Positions 1 to 14,187 of a stretch of 64,000 nucleotides of DNA are shown here, in pieces. The position numbers were made by a program, and so were the translations under genes. The notes beneath the pieces were generated by a model. That model was not told the DNA's origin, made no database searches, and was given only the letters and a program-made list of their open reading frames with translations. Source of the stretch: Osedax fenrisi (Eukaryota; Annelida; Polychaeta; Sabellida; Siboglinidae); assembly GCA_964019155.1 (NCBI GenBank), contig OZ025245.1:5757223-5821222 (forward strand). Direction: 5' to 3'. Position 1 is the stretch's first letter; each line of letters starts with the position of its first letter.

Positions 1-3000
1 AAGATTATTATAATACTATACAAGTATTACAAGAGTATTATAATACTATAAGAGTATTATAAGATTATTATAAGAATATTATAAAACTATAAGAGCATTA
101 TAAGAGTATAATTATTGTAATACTATAAGAGTATTACATGATTATTATAATACTATAAGAGTATTATAAGATAATTGTAATACTATAAGAGTATTACAAG
201 AGTATTATAATACTATAAGAGTATTATAAGAGTATTATAATACTATAAGAGTATTATAAGAGTATTATAATACTATAAGAGTATTATAAGAGTATAATTA
301 TTGTAATACTATAAGAGTATTATAAGAGTATTATAATACTATAAGAGTATTATAAGAGTATTATAATACTATAAGAGTATTATATGAGTATTATAAGAGT
401 ATAATTATTGTAATACTATAAGAGTATTACATGAGTATTATAATACTATAAGAGTATTATAAGATTATTATAATACTATAAGAGTATTACAAGAGTATTA
501 TAATACTATAAGAGTATTATAAGATGAGTATTATAATACTATAAGAGTATTACATGAGTATTATAATACTATAAGAGTATTATAAGATTATTATAATATT
601 ATAAGAGTATTACAAGAGTATTATAATACTATAAGAGTATTATATGAGTATTATAATACTATAAGAGTATTATAAGAGTATAATTATTGTAATACTATAA
701 GAGTATTACATGAGTATTATAATACTATAAGAGTATTATAAGATTATTATAATACTATAAGAGTATTACAAGAGTATTATAATACTATAAGAGTATTATA
801 AGATTATTATAATACTATACAAGTATTACAAGAGTATTATAATACTATAAGAGTATTATAAGATTATTATAAGAATATTATAAAACTATAAGAGTATTAT
901 AAGAGTATAATTATTGTAATACTATAAGAGTATTACATGATTATTATAATACTATAAGAGTATTATAAGATAATTGTAATACTATAAGAGTATTACAAGA
1001 GTATTATAATACTATAAGAGTATTATAAGAGTATAATTATTGTAATACTATAAGAGTATTACATGAGTATTATAATACTATAAGAGTATTATAAGAGTAT
1101 AATTATTGTAATACTATAAGAGTATTATAATACTATAAGAGTATTATAAGATAATTGTAATACTATAAGAGTATTACAAGAGTATTATAATACTATAAGA
1201 GTATTATAAGAGTATTATAATACTATAAGAGTATTATAAGAGTATTATAATACTATAAGAGTATTATAAGAGTATAATTATTGTAATACTATAAGAGTAT
1301 TACATGAGTATTATAATACTATAAGAGTATTATAAGAGTATAATTATTGTAATACTATAAGAGTATTACATGAGTATTATAATACTATAAGAGTATTATA
1401 AGAATATAATTATTGTAATACTATAAGAGTATTATAATACTATAAGAGTATTATAAGATAATTGTAATACTATAAGAGTATTACAAGAGTATTATAATAA
1501 TATAAGAGTATTATAAGAGTATAATTATTGTAATACTATAAGAGTATTACATGAGTATTATAATACTATAAGAGTATTATAAGAGTATTATAATACTATA
1601 AGAGTATTATAAGAGTATTATAATACTATAAGAGTATTATAAGAGTATAATTATTGTAATACTATAAGAGTATTACATGAGTATTATAATACTATAAGAG
1701 TATTATAAGAGTATAATTATTGTAATACTATAAGAGTATTATAATACTATAAGAGTATTATAAGATAATTGTAATACTATAAGAGTATTACAAGAGTATT
1801 ATAATACTATAAGAGTATTATAAGAGTATTATAATACTATAAGAGTATTATAAGAGTATTATAATACTATAAGAGTATTATAAGAGTATAATTATTGTAA
1901 TACTATAAGAGTATTACATGAGTATTATAATACTATAAGAGTATTATAAGATTATTGTAATACTATAAGAGTATTACAAGAGTATTATAATACTATAAGA
2001 GTATTATAAGAGTATTATAATACTATAAGAGTATTATAAGAGTATAATTATTGTAATACTATAAGAGTATTACATGAGTATTATAATACTATAAGAGTAT
2101 TATAAGATTATTGTAATACTATAAGAGTATTACAAGAGTATTATAATACTATAAGAGTATTATAAGAGTATTATAATACTATAAGAGTATTATAAGAGTA
2201 TTATAAAACTATAATTGTATTATAAGAGTATAATTATTGTAATACTATAAGAGTATTACAAGAGTATTATAATACTATAAGAGTATTATAAGATTATTAT
2301 AATACTATACAAGTATTACAAGATTATTGTAATACTATAAGAGTATTACAAGAGTATTATAATACTATAAGAGTATTATAAGAGTATTATAATACTATAA
2401 GAGTATTATAAGAGTATAATTATTGTAATACTATAAGAGTATTACATGAGTATTATAATACTATAAGAGTATTATAAGATTATTATAAGAATATTATAAA
2501 ACTATAAGAGTATTATAAGAGTATAATTATTGTAATACTATAAGAGTATTACATGATTATTATAATACTATAAGAGTATTATAAGATAATTGTAATACTA
2601 TAAGAGTATTACAAGAGTATTATAATACTATAAGAGTATTATAAGAGTATTATAATACTATAAGAGTATTATAAGAGTATTATAATACTATAAGAGTATT
2701 ATAAGAGTATAATTATTGTAATACTATAAGAGTATTACATGAGTATTATAATACTATAAAAGTATTATAAGAGTATAATTATTGTAATACTATAAGAGTA
2801 TTACATGAGTATTATAATACTATAAGAGTATTATAAGAATATAATTATTGTAATACTATAAGAGTATTATAATACTATAAGAGTATTATAAGATAATTGT
2901 AATACTATAAGAGTATTACAAGAGTATTATAATAATATAAGAGTATTATAAGAGTATAATTATTGTAATACTATAAGAGTATTACATGAGTATTATAATA

Positions 3001-5260
3001 CTATAAGAGTATTATAAGATTATTATAATATTATAAGAGTATTACAAGAGTATTATAATACTATAAGAATATTATATGAGTATTATAATACTATAAGAGT
3101 ATTATAAGAGTATAATTATTGTAATACTATAAGAGTATTACATGAGTATTATAATACTATAAGAGTATTATAAGATTATTATAATACTATAAGAGTATTA
3201 CAAGAGTATTATAATAATATAAGAGTATTATAAGATTATTATAATACTATACAAGTATTACAAGAGTATTATAATACTATAAGAGTATTATAAGATTATT
3301 ATAAGAGTATTATAATACTATAAGAGTATTATAAGAGTATTATAATACTATAAGAGTATTATAAGAGTATAATTATTGTAATACTATAAGAGTATTACAT
3401 GAGTATTATAATACTATAAGAGTATTATAAGATTATTGTAATACTATAAGAGTATTACAAGAGTATTATAATACTATAAGAGTATTATAAGAGTATTATA
3501 ATACTATAAGAGTATTATAAGAGTATAATTATTGTAATACTATAAGAGTATTACATGAGTATTATAATACTATAAGAGTATTACATGAGTATTATAATAC
3601 TATAAGAGTATTATAAGATTATTATAATATTATAAGAGTATTACAAGAGTATTATAATACTATAAGAGTATTATATGAGTATTATAATACTATAAGAGTA
3701 TTATAAGAGTATAATTATTGTAATACTATAAGAGTATTACATGAGTATTATAATACTATAAGAGTATTATAAGATTATTATAATACTATAAGAGTATTAC
3801 AAGAGTATTATAATACTATAAGAGTATTATAAGATTATTATAATACTATACAAGTATTACAAGAGTATTATAATACTATAAGAGTATTATAAGATTATTA
3901 TAAGAATATTATAAAACTATAAGAGTATTATAAGAGTATAATTATTGTAATACTATAAGAGTATTACATGATTATTATAATACTATAAGAGTATTATAAG
4001 ATAATTGTAATACTATAAGAGTATTACAAGAGTATTATAATACTATAAGAGTATTATAAGAGTATTATAATACTATAAGAGTATTATAAGAGTATTATAA
4101 TACTATAAGAGTATTATAAGAGTATAATTATTGTAATACTATAAGAGTATTACATGAGTATTATAATACTATAAGAGTATTATAAGAGTATAATTATTGT
4201 AATACTATAAGAGTATTATAATACTATAAGAGTATTATAAGATAATTGTAATACTATAAGAGTATTACAAGAGTATTATAATACTATAAGAGTATTATAA
4301 GAGTATTATAATACTATAAGAGTATTATAAGAGTATTATAATACTATAAGAGTATTATAAGAGTATAATTATTGTAATACTATAAGAGTATTACAAGAGT
4401 ATTATAATACTATAAGAGTATTATAAGAGTATTATAATACTATAAGAGTATTATAAGAGTATAATTATTGTAATACTATAAGAGTATTACATGAGTATTA
4501 TAATACTATAAGAGTATTATAAGATTATTGTAATACTATAAGAGTATTACAAGAGTATTATAATACTATAAGAGTATTATAAGAGTATTATAATACTATA
4601 AGAGTATTATAAGAGTATTATAAAACTATAATTGTATTATAAGAGTATAATTATTGTAATACTATAAGAGTATTACAAGAGTATTATAATACTATAAGAG
4701 TATTATAAGATTATTATAATACTATACAAGTATTACAAGAGTATTATAATACTATAAGAGTATTATAAGAGTATTATAATACTATAAGAGTATTATAATA
4801 CTATAAGAGTATTATAAGAGTATAATTATTGTAATACTATAAGAGTATTACATGAGTATTATAATACTATAAGAGTATTATAAGATTATTGTAATACTAT
4901 AAGAGTATTACAAGAGTATTATAATACTATAAGAGTATTATAAGAGTATTATAATACTATAAGAGTATTATAAGAGTATAATTATTGTAATACTATAAGA
5001 GTATTACATGAGTATTATAATACTATAAGAGTATTATAAGAGTATTATAATACTATAAGAGTATTATAAGAGTATAATTATTGTAATACTATAAGAGTAT
5101 TACATGAGTATTATAATACTATAAGAGTATTATAAGAGTATAATTATTGTAATACTATAAGAGTATTATAATACTATAAGAGTATTATAAGATAATTGTA
5201 ATACTATAAGAGTATTACAAGAGTATTATAATACTATAAGAGTATTATAAGAGTATTATA
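1..5260. repeat. Dyad-based AT-rich satellite with ~0.8-kb higher-order period
   Basis: The stretch is made of variants of an ~30-bp unit centred on AGTATTATAATACT, which is its own reverse complement, joined by ATAAG/AGAG linkers. Variant subunits (GTATAATTATTGTAATAC, TTACATGAG, AAGATAATTG) recur in a set order. A rare variant, AAGAATATTATAAAACTA, begins near 72, 871, 2,487 and 3,902. The spacings of 799, 1,616 and 1,415 suggest a higher-order repeat of about 0.8 kb with local gains and losses. The array is cut by the window's left edge and ends sharply near 5,260. No ORF of note. Confidence 0.93.
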
Positions 5261-6123
5261 ATACCCTACCTTTGTATTCTGATCAACCCTATGAAGTATA
5301 TCCGCCATGGTTCATCAATAGATAAGCTCGTGTCTAAAGTAACTCCGATGTACCTCTACAATGATGTATAGGCATGGAGTTTATACAATGACATAGTAGA
5401 TACATCATATCCATATATAATATATCGCACAATAATATGTTGGTTTTAGTTTCGCCGTAACGTAATGTAGGTAATAGTTGGCATCAGTAATTAAATTTAT
5501 TAAATTGATCAATTTGTAAAGATAATAAATTATTGTTTAATAAAAAAATATTTGTTAGCTAAATATAAAATTTCTCTATCCCATAAACTCTTCAAATATT
5601 AAATATTGTATTTATGTATTAATATATGGGTGATATTATGTTTATATTCCATATACTGGCTTATAAATACTTAATAGTTCACATATACGAAGCATACATT
5701 ACCACATGAGTTATAGGCCTGCGATGTGACCTACTCAGTTTGACCTACTGACCTGGTCTTCGTGGACATTCGCATCGAACATATACATCACGAGAGTGGG
5801 TTACTGTTGTACTTCCGCTCGTGAACATATGTCCTCATTGTGATTGCAGTCTACCATGGCTATATTTATGCTCTTCTCGTGAAGTTTCTACAGTGCGGGA
5901 GTGGGGTGTGACATAATACATTATGGGTAGGTGAGGTTGTATAGCTGAATGAAGTACAGTGTAGGTTAGGGTGGCTCGTCAGTCATTAAATATGTTGCTT
6001 CAGTAAAAACTATAAACATATAATATATATAAACAGTAGTGTAACAACTAAACATTGTGTTATACTCAATGAGTTGTCAATTTGATGTTTAATAACATTT
6101 TATAGGAAAAATACTTGTTTATT
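5261..6123. other. Non-repetitive flank between satellite and giant palindrome
   Basis: This 0.86-kb stretch has no mirror copy on the right side of the palindrome. At 5,261-5,451 one plus frame is nearly open: 36 codons, a TAG at 5,369, then about 27 more codons, with residues such as NPMKYIRHGSS before the stop. It could be a decayed exon or chance; I do not recognise it. The 5,700-5,950 part has more G+C than its surroundings but no clear frame. No promoter, RNA gene or element ends were seen. Confidence 0.45.
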
Positions 6124-6378
6124 ACTACGTATTCCGTCACCACGTATTTCCCCACCACGTATTCCGTCACCACGTATTTCCCCCACCACGTATACCGTCA
6201 CCACGTATTTCCCCCACCACGTATTCCGTCACCACGTATTACCCCACCACGTATACCGTCACCACGTATTTCCCCCACCACGTATTCCGTCACCACGTAT
6301 TTCCCCCACCACGTATTCCGTCACCACGTATTTCCCCCACCACGTATTCCGTCACCACGTATTTCCCCCACCACGTAT
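6124..6378 (+). repeat. 31-bp minisatellite (CACGTATT), left end of palindrome
   Basis: About eight copies of a 31-bp unit made of two half-units, CACGTATTCCGTCAC and CACGTATTTCCCCCAC. The array ends within a few bases of the point where the mirror symmetry with the right arm stops. Any long reading frame here (Thr/Tyr/His/Pro-rich) is a by-product of the repeat. Confidence 0.93.
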
Positions 6379-6660
6379 CCCGATCTTCACCCTGCGACCA
6401 CGACGACGACTGCGACCGACGAGCTGCTGCTGGGACGATACGACCTGCTTCTGGAGCGCTACCGACTCCAACCGTATTATTATTATTATTTATCTGGCAC
6501 GCCCCTTAAAATATTGTGGGCGTGACTTCTGGAATTGTTCCAAGGTGAACTTTCTTTTTTGAGCTAGCGGTCGAAGCGAGCAGACGTATGCGAATAACCT
6601 GATATCGACAGTTACCACGAGGAAATTATAATAAATGAATGAAACGCGTATTTCTTTAGT
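6379..6660 (-). other. G+C-rich block next to the minisatellite (left arm)
   Basis: A compositional island in very AT-rich DNA with ACGACGACGACTGCG, CTGCTGCTGGGACG and a short ATT run, then GGCACGCCCCTTAAAATATTGTGGGCGTG, which holds the inverted pair CACGCCC/GGGCGTG around AT-rich DNA. It lies outward of the decayed gypsy element, so it may be part of that element's long terminal repeat or untranslated region; no TG…CA ends or paired LTR could be defined. The mirror copy is 50,060-50,340. Confidence 0.4.
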
Positions 6661-7015
6661 AATTTAGATCGAAGTAAATTGATTAGTAGTAGATACGTAA
6701 ACGCCACTATACTACATATATATATATATATTCATATATACTTATATATTACATTTTACAGAATATAAATTAAGAATCTCCTGTGATTGTTTCGAAAAAT
6801 GGAGTTTATTTTATAGTGATAGAAGGAGATGTAATACACCACTATTCATTATTTTAATCGTGTTTTTATCGTATCATTTATAATGTATATTTCTTTTATT
6901 TTATTAATATGTAATACTTTCTTTTGATTACTTTGTTATTATATTTAGTATTTAAATAAAATACTTCTAATTATAATTTACCTATATATTTTTGTTATTC
7001 TATATACAGCATCAA
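6661..7015. other. AT-rich DNA, left arm; nothing recognised
   Basis: It contains a (TA)n run near 6,718-6,730 and otherwise AT-rich sequence with short ORFs only. The mirror copy is about 49,715-50,055. Confidence 0.6.
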
Positions 7016-7470
7016 TAATAATTAGACTCTAACAGAAATAGTAAATTAGGGCCCAGCATCAAAAGTAAATTATGGTACAACATCAATAATAATGTAGGGT
7101 ACATCATCGTTAATAAAGTAGGGTACAGTAAAAAGAATAAATTAGGGTACAATATAATTAGTTATTTAGGGTACAACAGCAATAGTAAATTAGGGTCCAG
7201 CATAAATAGTAAATTAGCGTACAGTAACAATAATAATTAAGGGTACAGCATAAATACTAATTGGGGTACAGCATTAATAATAATTTAGGGTACATCAACG
7301 TTATTAATTAGGATACAGAAACAAGAATAATTTAGGGCATACAACATCAATAATAAATTAGGGTACAATATCAATAGTTAATTAGGGTACAACATCAATA
7401 ATAAATTAGGGTACAGAAGGCTTAAATTTGCTAGGATACACCTTTTTAGGGTACAAGTATTCATATTTAG
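7016..7470 (-). repeat. Degenerate ~27-bp TTAGGGTAC tandem array (left arm)
   Basis: About 17 imperfect units of the form AATTAGGGTACARCATCAATAATA, listed here only as a consensus of parts: AATTAGGGTACA followed by a CATCAATAATA-like half. The array directly follows the reverse-transcriptase relic at its 3' side, so it is probably the element's expanded 3' untranslated region. It is not a telomere: TTAGGG occurs once per ~27 bp, not in direct tandem. Confidence 0.85.
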
Positions 7471-7481
7471 CATGATGGACT

Positions 7482-7755
7482 CTAATTAGGGTATATCTGG
7501 TTAATAGTTCCTATCCATTTGACTGATATTCTAAATCCTAGACAATTTATTTCATTTATGAATATCCTACATTTCCCAGTACTTAACTGAAACCCAGCTT
7601 CTTCCAAACTCATCATTACAACTTCAATGTGTCCTAAATGTTCCTCCCATGTCTTAGAATAAACTAATATATCATCTAAATAACATACTATTAATTTATA
7701 CATCTCTGATCTAAATAAGTTTGATATCACTCTCTGAAATGTAGTTGGAGTTTAG
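7482..7755 (-). pseudogene. Ty3/gypsy-type reverse transcriptase fragment (left arm)
   Basis: An 82-codon open frame (7,482-7,730) reads through the catalytic core of a Ty3/gypsy reverse transcriptase. The YLDDILVYSK box (polymerase motif with two aspartates) lies near residue 17, followed by WEEHLGHI, the AGFQLS/GKC stretch and a CLGFRIS motif near the end. Just upstream, around 7,731-7,790 on the same strand, the preceding conserved box (matching the family's MPFGLTNAP pattern) is recognisable but broken by a one-base loss and by C-to-T and G-to-A changes. The fingers region, RNase H and integrase are missing, so this is a dead fragment. In the intact family this enzyme copies the element's RNA into DNA. 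The family assignment is firm; clade within Ty3/gypsy is not assigned. Confidence 0.88.
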
Positions 7756-8009
7756 TTAACCTAAATGACATTCTAATAAACTCGTATTTATAAGTTAATT
7801 TGTTTATACTTTCCTTGAAAATTCTATTTTTACACCCTATATAAACTTTTACAAACTCCTCATTATAATATTAACACTATTTATTCCATATTATACCCTA
7901 AGTCCTATATTAATTCCCCTACCCAATCCAATACTCGATATAACCCTATAAGTATGTAAAGTATTCATACTTATTACAAATAATCCCTCAATTTTAGTTA
8001 CTATGAATC

Positions 8010-8237
8010 CTACCTTCTCACTCTTCTTACCCATAATATAATATCTGTTATTACTTGTCCAATAGTGTCATTTGCTGTTTTTAAATCTAATTTTGGGTTT
8101 ACGGGTATTACTCTCAAGTCTACAGACCTTACCATCACCTCTGATATCACTGAAACCTGACTATCTGAATTTATTAAACATGCCAATACCCTACGATTTA
8201 TTACTACCTTTTCCCTAGGAAATCTCCCTATTAACAT
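8010..8237 (-). pseudogene. Ty3/gypsy aspartic protease fragment (left arm)
   Basis: A 75-codon frame whose middle (VLACLINSDSQVSVIS) matches the active-site region of retroelement pepsin-like proteases, where the family has a D-T/S-G catalytic triad followed by SQVS-like residues. Here the aspartate-containing triad has decayed to N-S-D, so it would be inactive. The downstream part (LKTANDTIGQVITDIIL) fits the family's second beta-hairpin. It sits upstream of the reverse-transcriptase relic in the same orientation, as expected for gag-protease-RT order, with about 280 bp of decayed sequence between. The right-arm copy differs by a single residue (Leu to Phe). Confidence 0.72.
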
Positions 8238-8449
8238 ACTATTATTATCTATTTCCCTTGTACTCCCCCTTACTTTCCTGGCATTCCCCCTTTTCCAAAT
8301 TGCCTGATCTACTGGAAAGGTTGGTGGTTTAAAGTATTATTCCTACATCATCTACTAGTATGACCCTCCATTCTACATGTAAATCATCTAATTCTGTATG
8401 TCCACTTACATCTTAATCTCCTTCCAACACAGTAGATATCCTATCTAAT

Positions 8450-8595
8450 TTTCATATTCATTCCTCCAACAGACTACGCTTATTCCCTCGTTTATAGCAT
8501 ATATTCTATCACTTATAGCATATACTACCCTCCTTTACATTACTCATCGATTCAAATTCCTTCGCCATTGTGCGTATTTCAGCAATACTTTTCCC
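8450..8595 (-). pseudogene. Gag C-terminal / zinc-knuckle relic (left arm)
   Basis: Read on the minus strand from 8,595, one frame stays open for about 28 codons (GKSIAEIRTMAKEFES near its start) and ends in CYK followed by TGA. The next bases still resemble a CCHC zinc knuckle (CYK, then GHKRGNK-like residues after small lesions). In Ty3/gypsy elements this knuckle is the nucleic-acid-binding end of Gag and lies just before the protease, which is the arrangement here. Inference from pattern and position; moderate to low confidence. Confidence 0.45.
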
Positions 8596-8799
8596 TTAAA
8601 AATTAAAAACAAATTTAAAAATTGAAATCTAGTTGTAAAATGTAATCACGAACGAACACTACATTGCTTCAAACGCAATTTAAACATCTAAACTAATATA
8701 GTTAATAGGCCAATGTTCACTAATAAGGTGGTGTTTACTGCGACTATGTATACTTCCAATAATACACCTAATCTACGCGGCGGTTAGACTACAGCGAGA

Positions 8800-8965
8800 G
8801 CTCGAGTTAGGGTACCGAGTATATACCCCACAGCGTACCTCAATTAGGGTACCATATAAATAGGGGTACCTATACAAATAGATGCAGTGCCCCACCTATA
8901 ATAACATCACATGAATAAAATATGTACCCTAATATTGTTAGGGTACATTATATGTTTTACATTAA
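8800..8965. repeat. Cluster of GGTACCCTAA-type motifs (left arm)
   Basis: Several GTACCCTAA/TTAGGGTAC occurrences in both orientations, including the hairpin-capable TGTACCCTAAtATTGTTAGGGTACA near 8,926-8,950 (10-bp stems). They share the core of the array at 7,016-7,470 and lie on the other side of the gypsy coding relics, so they may mark the element's 5' end. The mirror copy is 47,755-47,910. Confidence 0.55.
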
Positions 8966-9838
8966 TATTGTCAATTAGTATACCCTAATTTATAAAATAA
9001 TATAGTATCAGTATACATTCTTATCTGGATTATACTTTAATTTATAAAATTAATATTAAGTTTATTATATTATAACATATAATAATAATGAAAATATAAA
9101 TTATTAATATATTTATAAATGTTAATATTGTCTATATCATGGTATATAATAATTATTATATTAATGAAATATTAAAAATTAAATAATTTATATAACGAAT
9201 AACAATCAATAATACAATAAAATATATACTTTATATAATGGCCTGCTCGGTTTTCATGTTTATTCTAGAAACACACACATACACACACAAACATACATAA
9301 CCTACACACATATACTCAGTCTCTATACATAAAGCATCGATTCAGTCTCAGTCTAGGTTACCTAAAGCATCGATTCAGTCTCAGTATCAATACCTAAATA
9401 CACGATGCAGGCTCAATATCAAACTTATCGTTTAAGTCATAGAATGGGTTACATAAACCGTCGAAGAATTCTCAGACTCCATAAAATGCATTAACTCATG
9501 CTTATTAAAGGCATTATTTAAGTTTTATTCTCAGTTTTCATAAGATTAATATAATTACCAGAATCATTGTTTTGTATATAAAACGAAAATAATTTGATAC
9601 ACAATAAAAACTATCAGATAAATAACACAATTTCGGAGTATCAATTGATAAGATTCTTAATATGTTCATAAACGCAAAAGTAAAATCAGCCAACTATCAA
9701 TTGCATAATATTAGAATGATAAGAAAAACAATAACTAATAATACATGTACATTTCTAATTCAAAGCTTAGTTATATCTATATAGTTACAATAAGTAAGTT
9801 GTAACATACTTTTAATTAATTTACCTGCTTATCAGTTA
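8966..9838. other. AT-rich DNA with a short direct repeat, left arm
   Basis: Mostly AT-rich and unrecognised. Around 9,325-9,400 the 20-base motif AAAGCATCGATTCAGTCTCA occurs twice in tandem and a related GATGCAGGCTCA once, after a short CA-rich run (9,271-9,312). The mirror copy is 46,874-47,754. No coding signal. Confidence 0.6.
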
Positions 9839-11584
<1,746 letters not shown>

Positions 11585-11904
11585 CCCTATATGGTATTAA
11601 TTGATAGATTGCGTGTCATTATCTGATAGGGTGCTTGTATAATGGGTTAGAATAATATAATGTTTTCAGAAAAACTACTTTAGTTCTATTGTTGATGACT
11701 TTACACATCTTGTACTTAGCTTTCAGAGGCTTAAAGTTGCCCCTTATCTCTACAGAGAGAATGTTTTCAGAAAAACTACTTTAGTTCTATTGTTGATGAC
11801 TTTACCCAGTATTCAAATAACGAGAAAATCTCGAGAAATTCTAGTTATTTATTCTCAAGAATATCTTGTACATTTGTCAACTTTTTTTAAAGCAGAAATT
11901 CTCC
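11585..11904. repeat. 44-bp direct repeat pair and flank (left arm)
   Basis: A 44-bp sequence starting ATGTTTTCAGAAAAACTACT occurs twice, at about 11,660 and 11,760, about 101 bp apart. After the second copy one plus frame stays open for about 50 codons, but I recognise no protein. The mirror copies lie at about 45,020-45,157. Confidence 0.7.
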
Positions 11905-12110
11905 AGATATAAATTCGAGATAATCTCGAGAAATATGTGACAAGAAATTCTTGAGTTATAAACTCGAGATAATCTCGAGAAATATGTGATGAGAAGTTCT
12001 TGAGTTATAAACTTGAGATAATCTAGAGACATATGTGATGAGAAGTTCTTGAGTTATAAACTTGAGATAATCTAGAGAAATATGTGATGAGAAATTCTTG
12101 ATTTAAATAG
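11905..12110 (+). repeat. 49-bp tandem repeat with a near-palindromic core (left arm)
   Basis: About four units of 49 bp containing GAGATAATCTCGAG (or the variant TCTAGAG), then AAATATGTGATGAGAAGTTCTTGAGTTAT-like sequence (here described, not a fixed consensus). The core CTCGAGATAATCTCGAG is nearly its own reverse complement. Further units are embedded in the 1.85-kb repeats at 13,500-13,680. Confidence 0.85.
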
Positions 12111-12263
12111 AGATTATCTATATAAATATTATGTATATTATTAAATAAAAAGTTAATAGATATATATTATTTTATTCAACGAGTAATTATCTGTTTAGAT
12201 ATCTTTATAGAATTTAGAATTATAATATCTTACAAAATATTAAAAGAAAATTATATATAATTT

Positions 12264-12356
12264 TTAATTTATTTCAATATTTTGTCTTTTATTTGCCCGC
12301 AGAAATTTGCCAATCCCCTCGATGACTTCATCCCGTGAACACTTGGTATGCACCAT
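12264..12356 (-). CDS. Micro-ORF, 30 codons, Kozak-like start (left copy 1)
   Basis: A 30-codon frame with initiator context GCTACCATGG, very close to an animal translation-start consensus. The product begins MVHTKCSRDEVIEGIGKF and ends in a basic LRANKRQN-like tail. It is a small G+C-rich island in AT-rich DNA. Directly upstream lies a pyrimidine-rich TTCATTTTTACAG that looks like a splice acceptor, so it may be a 3' exon rather than a free gene. All five copies in the window are identical over the frame, but those copies are recent, so identity alone does not prove selection. I do not recognise the protein family; a chance ORF in a repeat is possible. Confidence 0.35.
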   Translation of the reverse strand: MVHTKCSRDEVIEGIGKFLRANKRQNIEIN

Positions 12357-12482
12357 GGTAGCTTCTGTAAAAATGAAATATATCACATCAAGTGAATATA
12401 TAAAATAAATTAGTGTAACATTAGATTAAAATATAACTAAATTATGTAATATGAAGGATAATATGAAGGATAATAAATGAAT

Positions 12483-12535
12483 CTATATAGGGGACGTGAA
12501 GGGGTTTTGGGCAATGAGGGGGTTTTGGTCGATGG
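12483..12535 (+). repeat. G-rich GGGGTTTTGGG motif pair (left arm, first of a set)
   Basis: ATATAGGGGACGTGA is followed by two GGGG(T)TTTTGG modules about 20 bp apart. The same motif family (core GAGGGGGTTTTGGGCGAT or close variants) recurs near 12,866, 13,847, 14,337 and 14,711 on the plus strand and at 17,514-17,535 and 17,703-17,740 on the minus strand. Mirror copies are in the right arm at about 37,154, 37,359, 40,139, 40,513, 41,001, 42,019, 42,393, 42,881, 43,899 and 44,273. Confidence 0.75.
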
Positions 12536-14094
12536 CAATATAATCACAACGGTAATAGATATGAAAATATTTTACATTAACGAACTGTGTATAATGTTTA
12601 TGTTACCTAATATTTTAAGAAAAATATAAGAAAAATTAAATATATTGAATGATATATTCGATTATGTAAAAAGTGCATTTTCTGCTATATTATTGTAATA
12701 AATTGCGTAGAGTTAATGGTAAATTACAAAACAATTAATAACATTTTTATGATAATTTTTTTATTATATTAAACTACTAAATATTCTACATAAAATGAAA
12801 TAAAAATCAATTAAAAATATTAATTATATAATAGAATAAAGATAACATAACAATAGAATATGCGATGAGGGTATTTTGGTCGATATCATGAGGGGGGTTT
12901 TGGGCGATGATAACTATATATTAACTATATACTTTTTTAAATAATTCTAACAAAATTATAACGAATTACCCATAAACTAGTCATATATGTTGAATTTAGT
13001 GAAATGGTATATGATACATAGTTTAGCCAACATTATATAAATATATTTATAATGGAAAAGTATAATTATGTTATATTGTACACTGTTAACCAGAGAATTA
13101 ATCACAGGATTAATGATTTGTAATTATTTATGTATATATATAAATTAATATATTAAACTATTTATATATATAATATGTTTCTAGTTATTTAATAATACAT
13201 TAAATTAATACATAATTTATAAATTTAAAAAATAAGATTACAAAAATAGCTTTATAAATTGTTCTTAAATTATAAATTAATATATTAACTATTTTTCTAG
13301 TATTTATTTAATAATACATTAATATATACTGGAATAGTATATAATTAATTGATTTTGAAATATTTCATAAATAATAATACATTCACAAGTGATTTATTAA
13401 ATAGTATTTTCATATATAATTTATTAAATAGTATTAATTAAATGAATATATAGTATGTGATAATATTAAATTACTACTACTACTACTACTACTACTACTA
13501 CAACTCGAGATAATCTAGAGAAATATGTGATGAGAAGTTCTTGAGTTATAAACTTGAGATAATCTAGAGAAATATGTGATGAGAAGTTCTCGAGTTATAA
13601 ACTTGAGATAATCTAGAGACATCTGTGATGAGAAGTTCTTGAGTTATAAACTTGAGATAATCTAGAGAAATATGTAATGGTATAAATATGTAATATGTTA
13701 ATGGTAAATTACAAAACAATTAATAACATTTTTATGATAATTTTTTATTATATTAAACTACTAAATATTCTACATAAAATGAAATAAAAATCAATTAAAA
13801 ATATTAATTATATAATAGAATAAAGATAACATAAAAATAGTATATGCGATGAGGGTATTTTGGTTGATATCATGAGGGGGGTTTTGGGCGATGATAACTA
13901 TATATTAACTATATACTTTTTTAAATAATTCTAACAAAATTATAACGAATTACCCATAAACTAGTCATATATGTTGAATTTAGTGAAATGGTATATAGTT
14001 TATGATACATAGTTTAGCCAACATTATATAAATATATTTATAATGGAAAAGTATAATTATGTTATATTGTACACTGTAAAATTATATATAATTT

Positions 14095-14187
14095 TTAATT
14101 TATTTCAATATTTTGTCTTTTATTTGCCCGCAGAAATTTGCCAATCCCCTCGATGACTTCATCCCGTGAACACTTGGTATGCACCAT
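14095..14187 (-). CDS. Micro-ORF, 30 codons, Kozak-like start (left copy 2)
   Basis: Second left-arm copy in the next ~1.83-kb unit, with the same GCTACCATGG start, the same 30 codons and the same upstream acceptor-like TTTTTACAG. Function unknown. Confidence 0.35.
   Translation of the reverse strand: MVHTKCSRDEVIEGIGKFLRANKRQNIEIN

Noticed and set aside
7016..7470. Interstitial telomere (TTAGGG)
   Set aside because: TTAGGG appears once per ~27-bp unit with other sequence between; there is no direct tandem of the hexamer or of the insect TTAGG.
12483..12535. Ciliate-type GGGGTTTT telomere sequence
   Set aside because: Only single GGGGTTTT cores embedded in longer unique motifs; no tandem G4T4 run.
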